A stretch of DNA of 12,457 nt from Rhodobiaceae bacterium (GCA_027352645.1 DAIEIL010000110.1:1-12457); one strand, 5' to 3'. Positions 1-8,184 are shown, counted from the first letter of the stretch. Notes: generated by a model from the sequence alone, not told the origin. Numbers and translations are program-made.

Positions 1-2754
1 CGCATCATCGGCTTCGACATGGGCGGCACCTCTACCGACGTCTGCCACTATGATGGCGAGCTTGAGCGGAGCTTTGAAACGGAAGTAGCCGGCGTGCGGA
101 TGCGCGCGCCGATGATGCAGATACATACGGTGGCCGCCGGCGGCGGATCGATCCTTCACTGGGAAGGCGCGCGCCTCCGTGTTGGGCCCGACTCCGCTGG
201 CGCAAATCCCGGCCCCGCTTCCTATCGGCGCGGCGGTCCGCTTACCGTCACTGACGCCAATGTCATGGTCGGCAAGCTCATGCCCGACTTCTTCCCCCAT
301 GTCTTCGGACCTGGCGCCGACGCGCCGCTCGACGCCGATGCCGTTCGAACCCGTTTCGCGGCGGCGGCGGCGGAGATCGGCAAGAACCCGGAAGAAACCG
401 CCGATGGCTTCATCCGCATCGCGGTCGAAAACATGGCGCAAGCGATCAAGAAGATTTCCGTGCAGTGCGGGCATGACGTCACAGCCTATGCGCTCGCCTG
501 CTTCGGCGGCGCGGGCGGGCAGCACGCCTGCCTCGTCGCCGACGCGCTTGGCATGTCCCGCGTCTTCTTCCACCCCTTTTCGGGCGTGCTGTCGGCCTAT
601 GGCATGGGGCTTGCCGATATTCGCGCAAGCCGCGAACGCGCCGTCGAGGTAGTGCTCGACGAGAACTCGCTTGCCGCGCTCGATACGGCAATCGCGGAAC
701 TATGTGCAACGACGCGCGACGAAGTATCCGGGCAAGGCATCAAGGCCTCGCGCATCGCCCTCTATCCGCGCCTTCATCTGCGCTATGCGGGGACCGACAC
801 GGCGCTGATCGTCGATCATGCCGCGCTGGACGAACTGCGCGACGCCTTCGAAGCAGCGCATCGAAAACGCTTCGGCTTCGTCGCGGAGGCAAAGCCCATC
901 GTCATTGAGGCGGTTTCGGTCGAGGCGGTCGGCAAGGATGCGGAAGTTTCCGAGAATCTTCGCGTCGGCTTGCGCCACACCGGGGCGGCGGTGCCCGCCC
1001 GGTTGACGCGCTTCTTCTCCGAAGGCGCATGGCACGATGCGCCCGTCTATCTGCGCGCGGAACTCGCGCCGGGCGATGAACTTGCGGGCCCGACCATTAT
1101 CATCGAACCGCACCAGACGATCGTCGTCGAGCCGGGCTGGCATGCGGAGGTGACGAAACTGGACCATGTGCTGCTCTCGCGGCGCGAGGCCAAGGCCCGC
1201 ACACATGCGATCGGCACCGAGGCCGATCCCGTCATGCTGGAGATCTTCAACAATCTCTTCATGTCGATTGCCGAGCAGATGGGTTTCACCCTCGAAAAGA
1301 CGGCCTATTCTGTCAACATCAAGGAGCGGCTCGATTTCTCCTGCGCGGTTTTCGACCGTGCGGGCGGGCTCGTCGCCAACGCCCCGCACATGCCGGTACA
1401 TCTCGGCTCCATGGGCGCGAGCGTGCGCGCCGTGATCGAACAGAACCCGGACATGGGCCCCAGCGACGTCTTCGTCCTGAACGCGCCTTACAATGGCGGC
1501 ACGCATCTCCCCGATGTAACCGTGGTCGCGCCCGTCTATGACGAGGCGGGACAGGAGCGGCTCTTCTACGTCGCGGCGCGCGGGCACCATGCCGATATCG
1601 GCGGCATCTCGCCGGGCTCCATGCCCGCACATTCGAAGAGCGTCGAGGAAGAAGGCGTGCTCATCGACAATTTCCGCCTCGTCGCGCGCGGCCGCTTCCG
1701 CGAGGCGGAGATGCGCGCGCTGCTTTCCTCAGGCCCCTTCCCTGCCCGCAACCCTGACCAGAACATCGCAGATCTTCGCGCCCAGATCGCGGCCTGCGAG
1801 AAAGGTACGCAGGAACTCCGCAAGATGGTCGCGCAGTTCGGCCTCGATGTCGTCGAAGCCTATATGGGCCATGTGCAGGATAACGCCGAGGAAAGCGTGC
1901 GCCGCGTGATCGGCAGGCTGAAAGACGCGCGCTTCGAGCAGAAGATGGATGACGGCTCGATCATCAATGTTGCGGTGACGGTCAACCGCGCCGCGCGTTC
2001 TGCAAGGATCGACTTCACCGGCACCAGTGCGACGCTTGCCTCCAATCTCAACGCTCCTTCGTCTGTCGCCCGCGCGGCCGTGCTCTATGTCTTCCGCTGC
2101 ATGGTGGATGACGACATTCCGCTGAACGAAGGATGCCTCAAGCCGCTCGAGATCGTCATTCCCGAAGGTACGATGCTCTCGCCCCGTTATCCCGCAGCCG
2201 TCGTCGGCGGCAATGTAGAGACGAGCCAGGCGGTGACGGACGCGCTCTTCGGCGCATTCGGCGTCATGGCCTCCGCGCAAGGCACAATGAACAATCTCAC
2301 CTTCGGTAACGCGCATTACCAGTATTACGAGACGATCTGCGGCGGCGCCGGCGCGGGGCCGGATTTCGACGGCGCTTCCGCCGTGCACACGCATATGACC
2401 AATTCGCGCCTCACCGATCCCGAAGTGCTGGAATGGCGCTTCCCTGTTCTGCTCGAAGACTTCTCGATCCGGCACGGTTCGGGCGGCGCGGGACGCCACA
2501 AAGGCGGCGACGGTGCGACGCGGAGGATCCGCTTCCGCGAGAAGATGACCGTCTCCATCCTCTCCACGCATCGCATCGTGCCGCCCTTCGGCCTTGAGGG
2601 CGGCGCGTCTGCGGCGCTCGGCGAAAATGAAATTCGTCGCGTCGATGGACGCGTGGAAGAACTGTCAGGTTCCGATCAGGTCGAACTCGAAGCGGGCGAC
2701 GCCATCATCATCAGGACGCCAGGCGGCGGCGGATTTGGCCCCGCGAAAATGTGA
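1..2754 (+). CDS. Hydantoinase A/B fusion, 5-oxoprolinase type (5' end cut by window)
   Basis: The frame is open from base 1 and encodes 917 visible residues. The first in-frame ATG (base 19) is not the start: it lies inside the ATPase phosphate-binding motif DMGGTSTD (visible residues 6-13), which sits well inside the HyuA fold, so roughly 290 N-terminal residues should lie upstream. Residues 1 to about 400 are the rest of HyuA. From about residue 409 (DPVMLEIFNN) to the end is HyuB, with the conserved GGTHLPDV (His502) and GHHADIGG (His529, His530, Asp532) and the glycine-rich tail TPGGGGFGP. Enzymes with A and B on one chain are typically ATP-dependent 5-oxoprolinases (5-oxo-L-proline to glutamate, cytosolic, glutathione/pyroglutamate salvage). 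N-methylhydantoinase or a related ATP-dependent carboxylase cannot be excluded from sequence alone. The family call is firm and the substrate is inferred. It ends in TGA and no clear intrinsic terminator follows. Confidence 0.9.
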   Translation, partial: RIIGFDMGGTSTDVCHYDGELERSFETEVAGVRMRAPMMQIHTVAAGGGSILHWEGARLRVGPDSAGANPGPASYRRGGPLTVTDANVMVGKLMPDFFPHVFGPGADAPLDADAVRTRFAAAAAEIGKNPEETADGFIRIAVENMAQAIKKISVQCGHDVTAYALACFGGAGGQHACLVADALGMSRVFFHPFSGVLSAYGMGLADIRASRERAVEVVLDENSLAALDTAIAELCATTRDEVSGQGIKASRIALYPRLHLRYAGTDTALIVDHAALDELRDAFEAAHRKRFGFVAEAKPIVIEAVSVEAVGKDAEVSENLRVGLRHTGAAVPARLTRFFSEGAWHDAPVYLRAELAPGDELAGPTIIIEPHQTIVVEPGWHAEVTKLDHVLLSRREAKARTHAIGTEADPVMLEIFNNLFMSIAEQMGFTLEKTAYSVNIKERLDFSCAVFDRAGGLVANAPHMPVHLGSMGASVRAVIEQNPDMGPSDVFVLNAPYNGGTHLPDVTVVAPVYDEAGQERLFYVAARGHHADIGGISPGSMPAHSKSVEEEGVLIDNFRLVARGRFREAEMRALLSSGPFPARNPDQNIADLRAQIAACEKGTQELRKMVAQFGLDVVEAYMGHVQDNAEESVRRVIGRLKDARFEQKMDDGSIINVAVTVNRAARSARIDFTGTSATLASNLNAPSSVARAAVLYVFRCMVDDDIPLNEGCLKPLEIVIPEGTMLSPRYPAAVVGGNVETSQAVTDALFGAFGVMASAQGTMNNLTFGNAHYQYYETICGGAGAGPDFDGASAVHTHMTNSRLTDPEVLEWRFPVLLEDFSIRHGSGGAGRHKGGDGATRRIRFREKMTVSILSTHRIVPPFGLEGGASAALGENEIRRVDGRVEELSGSDQVELEAGDAIIIRTPGGGGFGPAKM

Positions 2755-2878
2755 AATGTCACGCCGCTGAGTCGATGGACGCGGGAAATATGCCGCAAGC
2801 GCGAATTGGCGCATGGCGCGCCGGGCACAGTAGCCATGCCTCGCGCGGAATCCCGCCCTTTCCTACCCATGCATTGAC

Positions 2879-2891
2879 GCCACAATGTGGC
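2879..2891. promoter_or_regulatory. 13-bp perfect palindrome overlapping a TTGACG box
   Basis: The sequence reads GCCACA-A-TGTGGC, with 6-bp arms around a single central base. Its left edge overlaps TTGACG at 2874-2879, which resembles a -35 box. No acceptable -10 box is found 16-18 bases downstream, so the promoter reading is weak. The site lies in the gap between the oxoprolinase-type gene and the small membrane ORF and could be an operator for the latter. Confidence 0.25.
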
Positions 2892-2917
2892 AGCGAGAAC
2901 GCAGCGGCAAATGGGCT

Positions 2918-2940
2918 TGCGCGCCGTCGCGGCGAGCGCA
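2918..2940 (+). other. GC-rich hairpin in the leader of the small membrane ORF
   Basis: TGCGC and GCCG (2918-2926) pair with CGGC (2930-2933) and GCGCA (2936-2940) around a TCG loop, with a two-base GA bulge. This gives nine base pairs, almost all G-C. No T-run follows, so it is not a canonical intrinsic terminator. It lies about 45 bases upstream of the ribosome-binding site of the microprotein and may be a leader structure or an attenuating 3' end for the upstream gene. Confidence 0.3.
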
Positions 2941-2986
2941 GACTTACCGCATGAACCCAGTTGCGCAACAGCACTCTCGGGAGGCC

Positions 2987-3073
2987 ATGATGACCTTGTC
3001 CACGAAAGTCGGTTACGCAGTTACCTGCCTCGCATTCCTGTTCGTCGGCGCAATCACCTTCGGCGTCTTCTGA
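2987..3073 (+). CDS. Predicted single-span membrane microprotein (27-28 aa)
   Basis: A short ORF of 28 codons, or 27 from the second of two tandem ATGs (2987 and 2990). A strong Shine-Dalgarno sequence GGGAGG (2979-2984) lies 5 bases before the second ATG and only 2 before the first, so the second is the better start. After a short polar N-terminus with one lysine (STK), about 18 hydrophobic residues (from roughly VGYAVTCLAFL to the C-terminus FGVF) form one transmembrane segment with a single cysteine. The charge pattern suggests N-terminus in the cytoplasm. The longer reading from 2885 adds an arginine-rich, unrelated-looking N-terminus and has no such RBS. I do not recognise a named family. 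The gene converges on metH, with only 9 bases between stop codons. The RBS plus a full TM helix argue that it is real. Confidence 0.5.
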   Translation: MMTLSTKVGYAVTCLAFLFVGAITFGVF

Positions 3074-3081
3074 CGCCAAGG
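3057..3081. terminator. Hairpin at convergent gene junction (possible bidirectional 3' end)
   Basis: CCTT, a bulged C, then GGCGTC (3062-3067) pairs with GACGCC (3072-3077) and AAGG (3078-3081) around the tetraloop TTCT. This makes ten base pairs with one bulge. It overlaps the stop codon of the membrane microprotein and ends just before the metH stop codon. No T-run follows on either strand, so it could be a Rho-assisted terminator or an exonuclease-blocking 3' structure rather than a classical terminator. Confidence 0.4.
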
Positions 3082-3082
3082 C

Positions 3083-5764
3083 TCAGGCCGCCGCCTCGTC
3101 CGATCCCGGCGTGTAGTTGAGGATCGGCGCGAGCCAGCGTTCGCATTCGGCAAGCGTCATGCCCTTGCGCGCGGCGTAATCCTTCACCTGATCGCGCTCG
3201 ATGCGGCCGACGCCGAAATATTCGGCCTGCGGGTGGCTGAAATAGAGGCCGCTCACCGCTGCGCCCGGCCACATGGCGAAACTCTCGGTGAGCTTGATGC
3301 CCGCCGCTTTCTCCGCATCGAGAAGATCGAAGAGCGTTCGTTTCTCGGTGTGATCGGGCTGCGCGGGATAGCCCGGCGCAGGACGGATACCCTGATACTT
3401 TTCGGCGATCATTTCCTCGTTGGAAAGCTGCTCGTCCGCCGCATAGCCCCAGAACTCGCGGCGCACGCGGGCGTGGAGATGCTCGGCAAAGGCTTCGGCA
3501 AGACGGTCCGCGAGTGCCTTGGAAAGGATCGCCTTGTAGTCGTCGTTCTTTTCCTCGAAGCGCTTCGCCACCTCTTCCTCACCATGACCTGAAGTCACGG
3601 CGAAGCCGCCGATATAGTCGGCGATACCGGCCTCCTTGGGCGCAATGAAGTCGGCAAGCGCCATGTTGGCGCGGTCGGACGTGCCTCGCGCCATCTGCTG
3701 GCGCAACGAGTGGAGAACCGTCAGGCGCTCCTTGCGGCTATCGTCGGTGTAAAGCTCGATATCGTCGGTGCCGATCTGGTTCGCGGGCCAGAAACCGATG
3801 ACGGCAGATGCCTTCAGCCACTTTTCGGAGACCATCTGGGCGAGCATTTCCTGCGCGTCGTCGAACAGAGACTGCGCCGCGTCGCCCATCTTGTCGTCCT
3901 TGAGGATCTGCGGGTAATGCCCTGTGAGCTCCCAGGTGGCGAAGAAAGGCGTCCAGTCGATGAAGGGCACTAGCTTTTCGAGCGGATAGTCTTCCAGCAC
4001 CCTGGTGCCGAGGAAGCTCGGCTTCTTCGGGCTATAGCCCGACCAGTCGATCTTGAGCTTGTGGGCGCGCGCGGCGTCCAGCGTCTGGCGATCGCGCGAG
4101 CTACGGGCATTGGCATGGGCCGCCGCCATCTTCGCGTATTCGTCGCGGACATCGGCGATGTATTTATCTTTCGATGTTTCCGAAATCAGGTTCGAGACGA
4201 CGCCCACGGCGCGGCTCGCATCCGTCACGTAGATCGCCTGACCGCGCCTGTAGTTCGGATGGACCTTGACGGCGGTATGTATGCGGCTCGTCGTCGCGCC
4301 GCCGATCATCAGCGGAATGTCGAAGCCTTCGCGCTCCATCTCGGCGGCGACATGGCACATTTCGTCGAGGCTCGGCGTAATGAGGCCGGAAAGGCCGATG
4401 ACATCGACCTTTTCCGCGCGCGCGACCTCAAGGATCTTTTGCGCGGGCACCATGACGCCGAGGTCGATCACCTCGAAATTATTGCACTGGAGAACGACGC
4501 CGACGATGTTCTTGCCGATGTCATGCACGTCGCCCTTCACCGTCGCCATGAGAATCTTGGCGGCGGCTTCCTTCTGCGTCGCGCCGGTGAGACGCTTCTC
4601 CTCTTCCATGAAGGGCATCAGATAGGCGACGGCCTGCTTCATCACGCGGGCGGATTTCACCACCTGCGGCAGGAACATCTTGCCCGAACCGAAGAGATCG
4701 CCGACGACATTCATGCCATCCATGAGGGGGCCTTCGATGACGTCGAGCGGCCGCACGGCTTCCTTGCGCGCCGCTTCCGTGTCTTCCTCGATGAAAGCGT
4801 TTATGCCCTTCACCAGCGCATGAGTCAGGCGCTCCTTCACGGGAAGTTCGCGCCAGGAAAGGTCTTCTTCTTTCTTCTTGCCCGCCTCGCCTTTGTAGCG
4901 CTCGGCGATTTCCAGCAGGCGTTCGGTCGCGTCGGGACGGCGATTAAGGATCACATCCTCGACGCGGGTGCGCAGTTCCGGCTCGATCTCGTCATAAATC
5001 GCGAGCTGGCCCGCATTGACGATGCCCATATCCATGCCCGCCTGAATGGCGTGGTAGAGGAAAACGGAATGCATCGCCTCGCGCACGGGCTCGTTGCCGC
5101 GGAAGGAGAAGGAAATGTTCGAGACGCCGCCCGAAACATGGGCATACGGCAGGCACTGCTTGATGCGCTTCGTGGCATCGATGAATTCGATGCCGTAGTT
5201 GTTGTGCTCCTCGATACCGGTCGCGACGGCAAAGATGTTCGGATCGAAGATGATGTCTTCCGGCGGGAAGCCGACCTTGTCGACCAGCAGATTGTAGGAA
5301 CGCTCGCAGATCGCGAATTTGCGCGCCGCCGTGTCGGCCTGCCCGTCCTCATCGAAAGCCATGACAACGGCTGCCGCGCCATAGCGGCGAATCTTGCGGG
5401 CATGTTCGAGGAAAGCGTCCTCGCCTTCCTTGAGACTGATCGAATTGACGATCGCCTTGCCCTGTACGCATTTGAGACCGGCCTCGATGATCGACCATTT
5501 CGAGCTGTCGATCATGACCGGCACCCGAGCAATGTCGGGCTCGGCAGCGATGAGGTTCAGGAAAGTGACCATGGCCTGCTCGCTGTCGAGCATGCCCTCA
5601 TCCATGTTGATGTCGATGATCTGGGCGCCATTGTCGACCTGCTGGCGGGCAACGGCCAGCGCCTCGTCGAAGCGGCCCTCGACGATCAGCTTTTTGAACT
5701 TCGCCGATCCGGTGACGTTGGTCCGTTCGCCGACATTGATGAAATTGGCAGAGGCGTTGGTCAT
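3083..5764 (-). CDS. metH: Cobalamin-dependent methionine synthase, folate/B12/reactivation module (split MetH, C-part)
   Basis: This is an 893-residue protein equivalent to MetH without its homocysteine domain. In order: a pterin (methyl-THF) binding barrel (about 5-280, starting FINVGERTNVTGSAKF); the four-helix cap (about 305-395); the B12 Rossmann domain (about 400-530) with cobalt-ligand motif DVHDIG (His414) and GLSGLITPS; and the SAM-dependent reactivation domain (about 560-893) with DWTPFF (603-608) and RPAPGYP (794-800). It takes the methyl group from 5-methyl-THF onto cobalamin and passes it to homocysteine held by the partner polypeptide. The start at 5764 follows the MetH-N stop by 22 bases, preceded only by a weak purine-rich RBS (AAGAAGTGAA). 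The start matches the natural linker between MetH domains, and no key motif is missing. It is last in the operon and convergent with the microprotein. Confidence 0.95.
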   Translation of the reverse strand: MTNASANFINVGERTNVTGSAKFKKLIVEGRFDEALAVARQQVDNGAQIIDINMDEGMLDSEQAMVTFLNLIAAEPDIARVPVMIDSSKWSIIEAGLKCVQGKAIVNSISLKEGEDAFLEHARKIRRYGAAAVVMAFDEDGQADTAARKFAICERSYNLLVDKVGFPPEDIIFDPNIFAVATGIEEHNNYGIEFIDATKRIKQCLPYAHVSGGVSNISFSFRGNEPVREAMHSVFLYHAIQAGMDMGIVNAGQLAIYDEIEPELRTRVEDVILNRRPDATERLLEIAERYKGEAGKKKEEDLSWRELPVKERLTHALVKGINAFIEEDTEAARKEAVRPLDVIEGPLMDGMNVVGDLFGSGKMFLPQVVKSARVMKQAVAYLMPFMEEEKRLTGATQKEAAAKILMATVKGDVHDIGKNIVGVVLQCNNFEVIDLGVMVPAQKILEVARAEKVDVIGLSGLITPSLDEMCHVAAEMEREGFDIPLMIGGATTSRIHTAVKVHPNYRRGQAIYVTDASRAVGVVSNLISETSKDKYIADVRDEYAKMAAAHANARSSRDRQTLDAARAHKLKIDWSGYSPKKPSFLGTRVLEDYPLEKLVPFIDWTPFFATWELTGHYPQILKDDKMGDAAQSLFDDAQEMLAQMVSEKWLKASAVIGFWPANQIGTDDIELYTDDSRKERLTVLHSLRQQMARGTSDRANMALADFIAPKEAGIADYIGGFAVTSGHGEEEVAKRFEEKNDDYKAILSKALADRLAEAFAEHLHARVRREFWGYAADEQLSNEEMIAEKYQGIRPAPGYPAQPDHTEKRTLFDLLDAEKAAGIKLTESFAMWPGAAVSGLYFSHPQAEYFGVGRIERDQVKDYAARKGMTLAECERWLAPILNYTPGSDEAAA

Positions 5765-5786
5765 TTCACTTCTTTTCTGAGCAGGC

Positions 5787-6848
5787 TTACGGCGCGGTGA
5801 AGGCTTCGAGACCGGAGAGGCGCAGGCGCGGCTCGACGGCAGGCGGCGTGCGCGGCTTCACGCCCTTCACCGCCTCGGCGATGGCGTGGATATGCGCGGG
5901 CGTCGTGCCGCAGCAGCCGCCTACGATGTTGACGAGACCCGAGGTCGCGAACTCGCCCACGAGATGCGACATGTGCTCGGGGCTCTCGTCATATTCGCCC
6001 ATTTCGTTCGGCAAACCGGCATTGGGATGGGCGCTGACGCGCACATCGGACACGCGGGCAAGCGTGTCGATATGGGCGCGCATCTCCTTCGCGCCCAGCG
6101 CACAGTTGAGGCCGATGGAAAGCGGCTTCACATGGGAAACCGAATTCCAGAAGGCTTCCGGCGTCTGGCCCGAGAGAAGACGGCCCGACATGTCGGTGAT
6201 CGTGCCCGAGATCATCACGGGCAGTTCGAAGCCAACTTCCTCGAAAACCTCATCGACAGCAAAGAGCGCCGCCTTGGCATTCAGCGTGTCGAAAATCGTT
6301 TCGACAAGGATCGTGTCGGCACCGCCTTCAATGAGGCCGCGCGTCGCTTCCTTGTAGGCGTCGCGAAGCTGATCGAAGCTGATGTTGCGGAAGCCGGGAT
6401 CGCTGACCTTGGGCGAGATCGAGGCGGTGCGGTTCGTCGGCCCGAGCACGCCCGCGACATAGCAGACGCGCCCCGGCGTCTCGCTCTCGGCGATGTCGGC
6501 GGCCTGACGCGCGATGCGGGCGCTTTCGACATTCATCTCGTAGGCGACCGACTCCAGATGGTAGTCGGCCTGCGCGATGGTGGTCGCGCTGAACGTATTC
6601 GTTTCGGCAAAGTCCGCGCCCGCCCGGTAATAGGCGAGATGGATGTCGCGCAGAATGTCGGGACGCACGAGCGAGACAAGCTCGTTGTCGCCCTTGAGGT
6701 CCACCGGGTGATCCTTGAAGCGTTCGCCGCGGAAGTCCGCTTCCGTCAGCTTGTAGCCCTGGATCATGGTGCCCATGGCGCCGTCGAGCACGAGCACGCG
6801 CTCGTTGATCTCCTGTTTCAGGCGGGCGATGCGTTCATCTCTGGTCAT
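5787..6848 (-). CDS. metH: Homocysteine S-methyltransferase module of split MetH
   Basis: A 353-residue homocysteine-binding barrel. The Zn-binding cysteines are present: Cys249 in GLNCALG, and Cys312-Cys313 in VGGCCGTTP, near the positions known in E. coli MetH (247, 310, 311). LDGAMGTMIQ opens the barrel. The protein ends LRLSGLEAFTAP, exactly where full-length MetH continues into the folate domain. Together with the downstream polypeptide this gives about 1246 residues, the normal MetH length. I chose ATG 6848 because AAAGGA (6857-6862) lies 8 bases upstream. A GTG at 6869 would add 7 residues and overlap the metF stop as GTGA, and is a possible alternative. A stand-alone cobalamin-independent homocysteine methyltransferase is less likely, given the adjacent complement of all other MetH domains. 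Split MetH is, as I recall, also annotated in Caulobacter. Confidence 0.93.
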   Translation of the reverse strand: MTRDERIARLKQEINERVLVLDGAMGTMIQGYKLTEADFRGERFKDHPVDLKGDNELVSLVRPDILRDIHLAYYRAGADFAETNTFSATTIAQADYHLESVAYEMNVESARIARQAADIAESETPGRVCYVAGVLGPTNRTASISPKVSDPGFRNISFDQLRDAYKEATRGLIEGGADTILVETIFDTLNAKAALFAVDEVFEEVGFELPVMISGTITDMSGRLLSGQTPEAFWNSVSHVKPLSIGLNCALGAKEMRAHIDTLARVSDVRVSAHPNAGLPNEMGEYDESPEHMSHLVGEFATSGLVNIVGGCCGTTPAHIHAIAEAVKGVKPRTPPAVEPRLRLSGLEAFTAP

Positions 6849-6865
6849 GGCGGCGGTCCTTTCTC

Positions 6866-7762
6866 TCACGCGACGGGAGCGGCCACGCGCTCGGGCCGGA
6901 GCCCGATCACATGACAGATCGCGAAGGTGAGATCGGCCTGGTTCAGCGTGTAAAAATGAAAGCGGTCAAAGCCATAGGCGCGCAGGCGGTTCACCTGCTC
7001 CGCCGCGACATAGGCCGCGATGAGCTTGCGCGTCTCGAGATCGTCGTCGAGACCAATATAATAGTCGTCGAGCCATTTCGGAATGCTGGCACCGCAGCGT
7101 TCGGCCATGCGCTTCGTGCCCTTGAAATTGGTCGTCGGCATGATGCCGGGCACGATCGGGACTTCGATGCCTGCGTGCCGCACCGCTTCGAGAAAACGCG
7201 CATGGCGCTCCGTGTCGAAGGCGAATTGCGTGATGGCGCGCGTTGCGCCCGCATCGACCTTGCGCTTGAGAAGCTCGATATCCGCCTCGAAGGACGGCGA
7301 TTCCGGGTGGCCTTCGGGATAGGCGCTGACGCTGACCTCGAAGCCAGCGATCTGTTTGATGCCCGCAATGAGCTCCGGCGTCGACTGATAGCCTTGCGGA
7401 TGAGGCTGGTAGGCGGCGCCCAGTTCAGGCATATCGCCCCTGAGCGCCACGATATGGCGCACGCCCGCCTCCCAATAGGAGCGGATGACGTCGTTCACTT
7501 CATCACGGCTCGCGCCGACGCAGGTGAGGTGAGCCGCAGGCGTCAGCGTCGTTTCCTGCACGATGCGCTTCACCGTCGCATGGGTGCGCTCGCGTGTGGA
7601 GCCTCCTGCACCATAGGTCACGGACACGAATTCCGGGCGCAACGGCTCAAGGCGGCGAATGGCGCGCCACAGGTTCTCTTCCATCTCCGGCGTCCGGGGC
7701 GGAAAGAATTCGAAGGAAACGCTGGTCCGCGCCGCCTCTGCCTTTGTGTTCTGTCCGCTCAT
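6866..7762 (-). CDS. metF: 5,10-methylenetetrahydrofolate reductase
   Basis: A 298-residue FAD-dependent TIM barrel of normal bacterial MetF length. It reduces 5,10-methylene-THF to 5-methyl-THF in the cytosol, supplying MetH. Visible motifs are SFEFFPPRTPEME with the catalytic Glu18, VTYGAGGSTRERT (48-60), VALRGDMP with Asp110 (flavin/folate contact), SAYPEGHPE (146-154), TRAITQFAFD with Gln179, VPGIMPTTN (204-212) and the C-terminal FYTLNQADLTFAICH. The start ATG overlaps the stop of the upstream regulator frame as ATGA (7759-7762), a classic translational-coupling arrangement. The sequence GGGGGT about 7 bases upstream can serve as RBS. The gene ends just before the homocysteine module, so the pathway genes are in operon order. 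I see no anomaly in the protein. Confidence 0.96.
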   Translation of the reverse strand: MSGQNTKAEAARTSVSFEFFPPRTPEMEENLWRAIRRLEPLRPEFVSVTYGAGGSTRERTHATVKRIVQETTLTPAAHLTCVGASRDEVNDVIRSYWEAGVRHIVALRGDMPELGAAYQPHPQGYQSTPELIAGIKQIAGFEVSVSAYPEGHPESPSFEADIELLKRKVDAGATRAITQFAFDTERHARFLEAVRHAGIEVPIVPGIMPTTNFKGTKRMAERCGASIPKWLDDYYIGLDDDLETRKLIAAYVAAEQVNRLRAYGFDRFHFYTLNQADLTFAICHVIGLRPERVAAPVA

Positions 7763-8163
7763 GCCTTTACCCCCGCCAATTGACCGCCCGTCGCGTTGCG
7801 CGCGCGGCCCACGCCAGTTTTGTGTTTATCGGCCGCGTAGATCACGACCGTGAGTTTCGCTTCCTCGCCGCCTTCTGGCGGCATGTCGCGCACTTCCTTC
7901 ACTTCGAGGCCAGCCTGAGCAAGCCAGCCTCGAACCTCTTCCTCGGTGAATCCGAGGCGGCGATGCGCCTGCTCCTCGCGAAGGAAGTCGAGTTCATGAG
8001 GCGCAAAATCCGCGATCAGCAAACGCCCGCCGGGCTTGAGCACGCGGGCGGCCTCCGCGACGGCCGCCGCCGGATCGTCGAGATAATGGAGCACCTGATG
8101 CAGGGTCACCAGATCGGCAGTCTCGTCCTGTAGCGGCAGATCGTAGAGATCGCCCTGCCGCAC
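7759..8163 (-). CDS. C-terminal methyltransferase fragment of the broken regulator (GTG restart possible)
   Basis: This is the remainder of the methyltransferase fold after the TAG, in the same frame. A GTG at 8161-8163 could restart translation and give 134 residues beginning with the QGDLYDLPL segment, including LHQVLHYLDD and the motif LKPGGRLLIADF. Without motif I it cannot be a working methyltransferase alone. I see no convincing RBS. Its translation would matter mainly because its stop codon overlaps the metF start. Confidence 0.35.
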   Translation of the reverse strand: MRQGDLYDLPLQDETADLVTLHQVLHYLDDPAAAVAEAARVLKPGGRLLIADFAPHELDFLREEQAHRRLGFTEEEVRGWLAQAGLEVKEVRDMPPEGGEEAKLTVVIYAADKHKTGVGRARNATGGQLAGVKA

Positions 8164-8184
8164 CGAGCAGTGATCGACGCCCGC

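Noticed and set aside
700..2571. Minus-strand frames of 310 and 280 codons opposite the oxoprolinase-type gene
   Set aside because: The plus-strand frame carries clear HyuA/HyuB motifs throughout. The antisense frames have shadow-like composition.
4061..5800. A 579-codon open frame on the plus strand opposite metH
   Set aside because: It runs antisense to a well-conserved MetH module. Its composition (His, Asp, Arg and Gly rich, no domain) is what a GC-rich gene produces when read backwards, and it has no credible RBS.
6849..6869. GTG at 6869 as start of the homocysteine module, overlapping the metF stop as GTGA
   Set aside because: It would add only seven residues and place AAAGGA inside the gene. 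That RBS sits at proper distance from ATG 6848, so the ATG is preferred, though not proven.
5886..7783. Long plus-strand frames of 342 and 290 codons opposite the homocysteine module and metF
   Set aside because: They are antisense shadows of highly conserved enzymes, with no recognisable motif and no intergenic start region.
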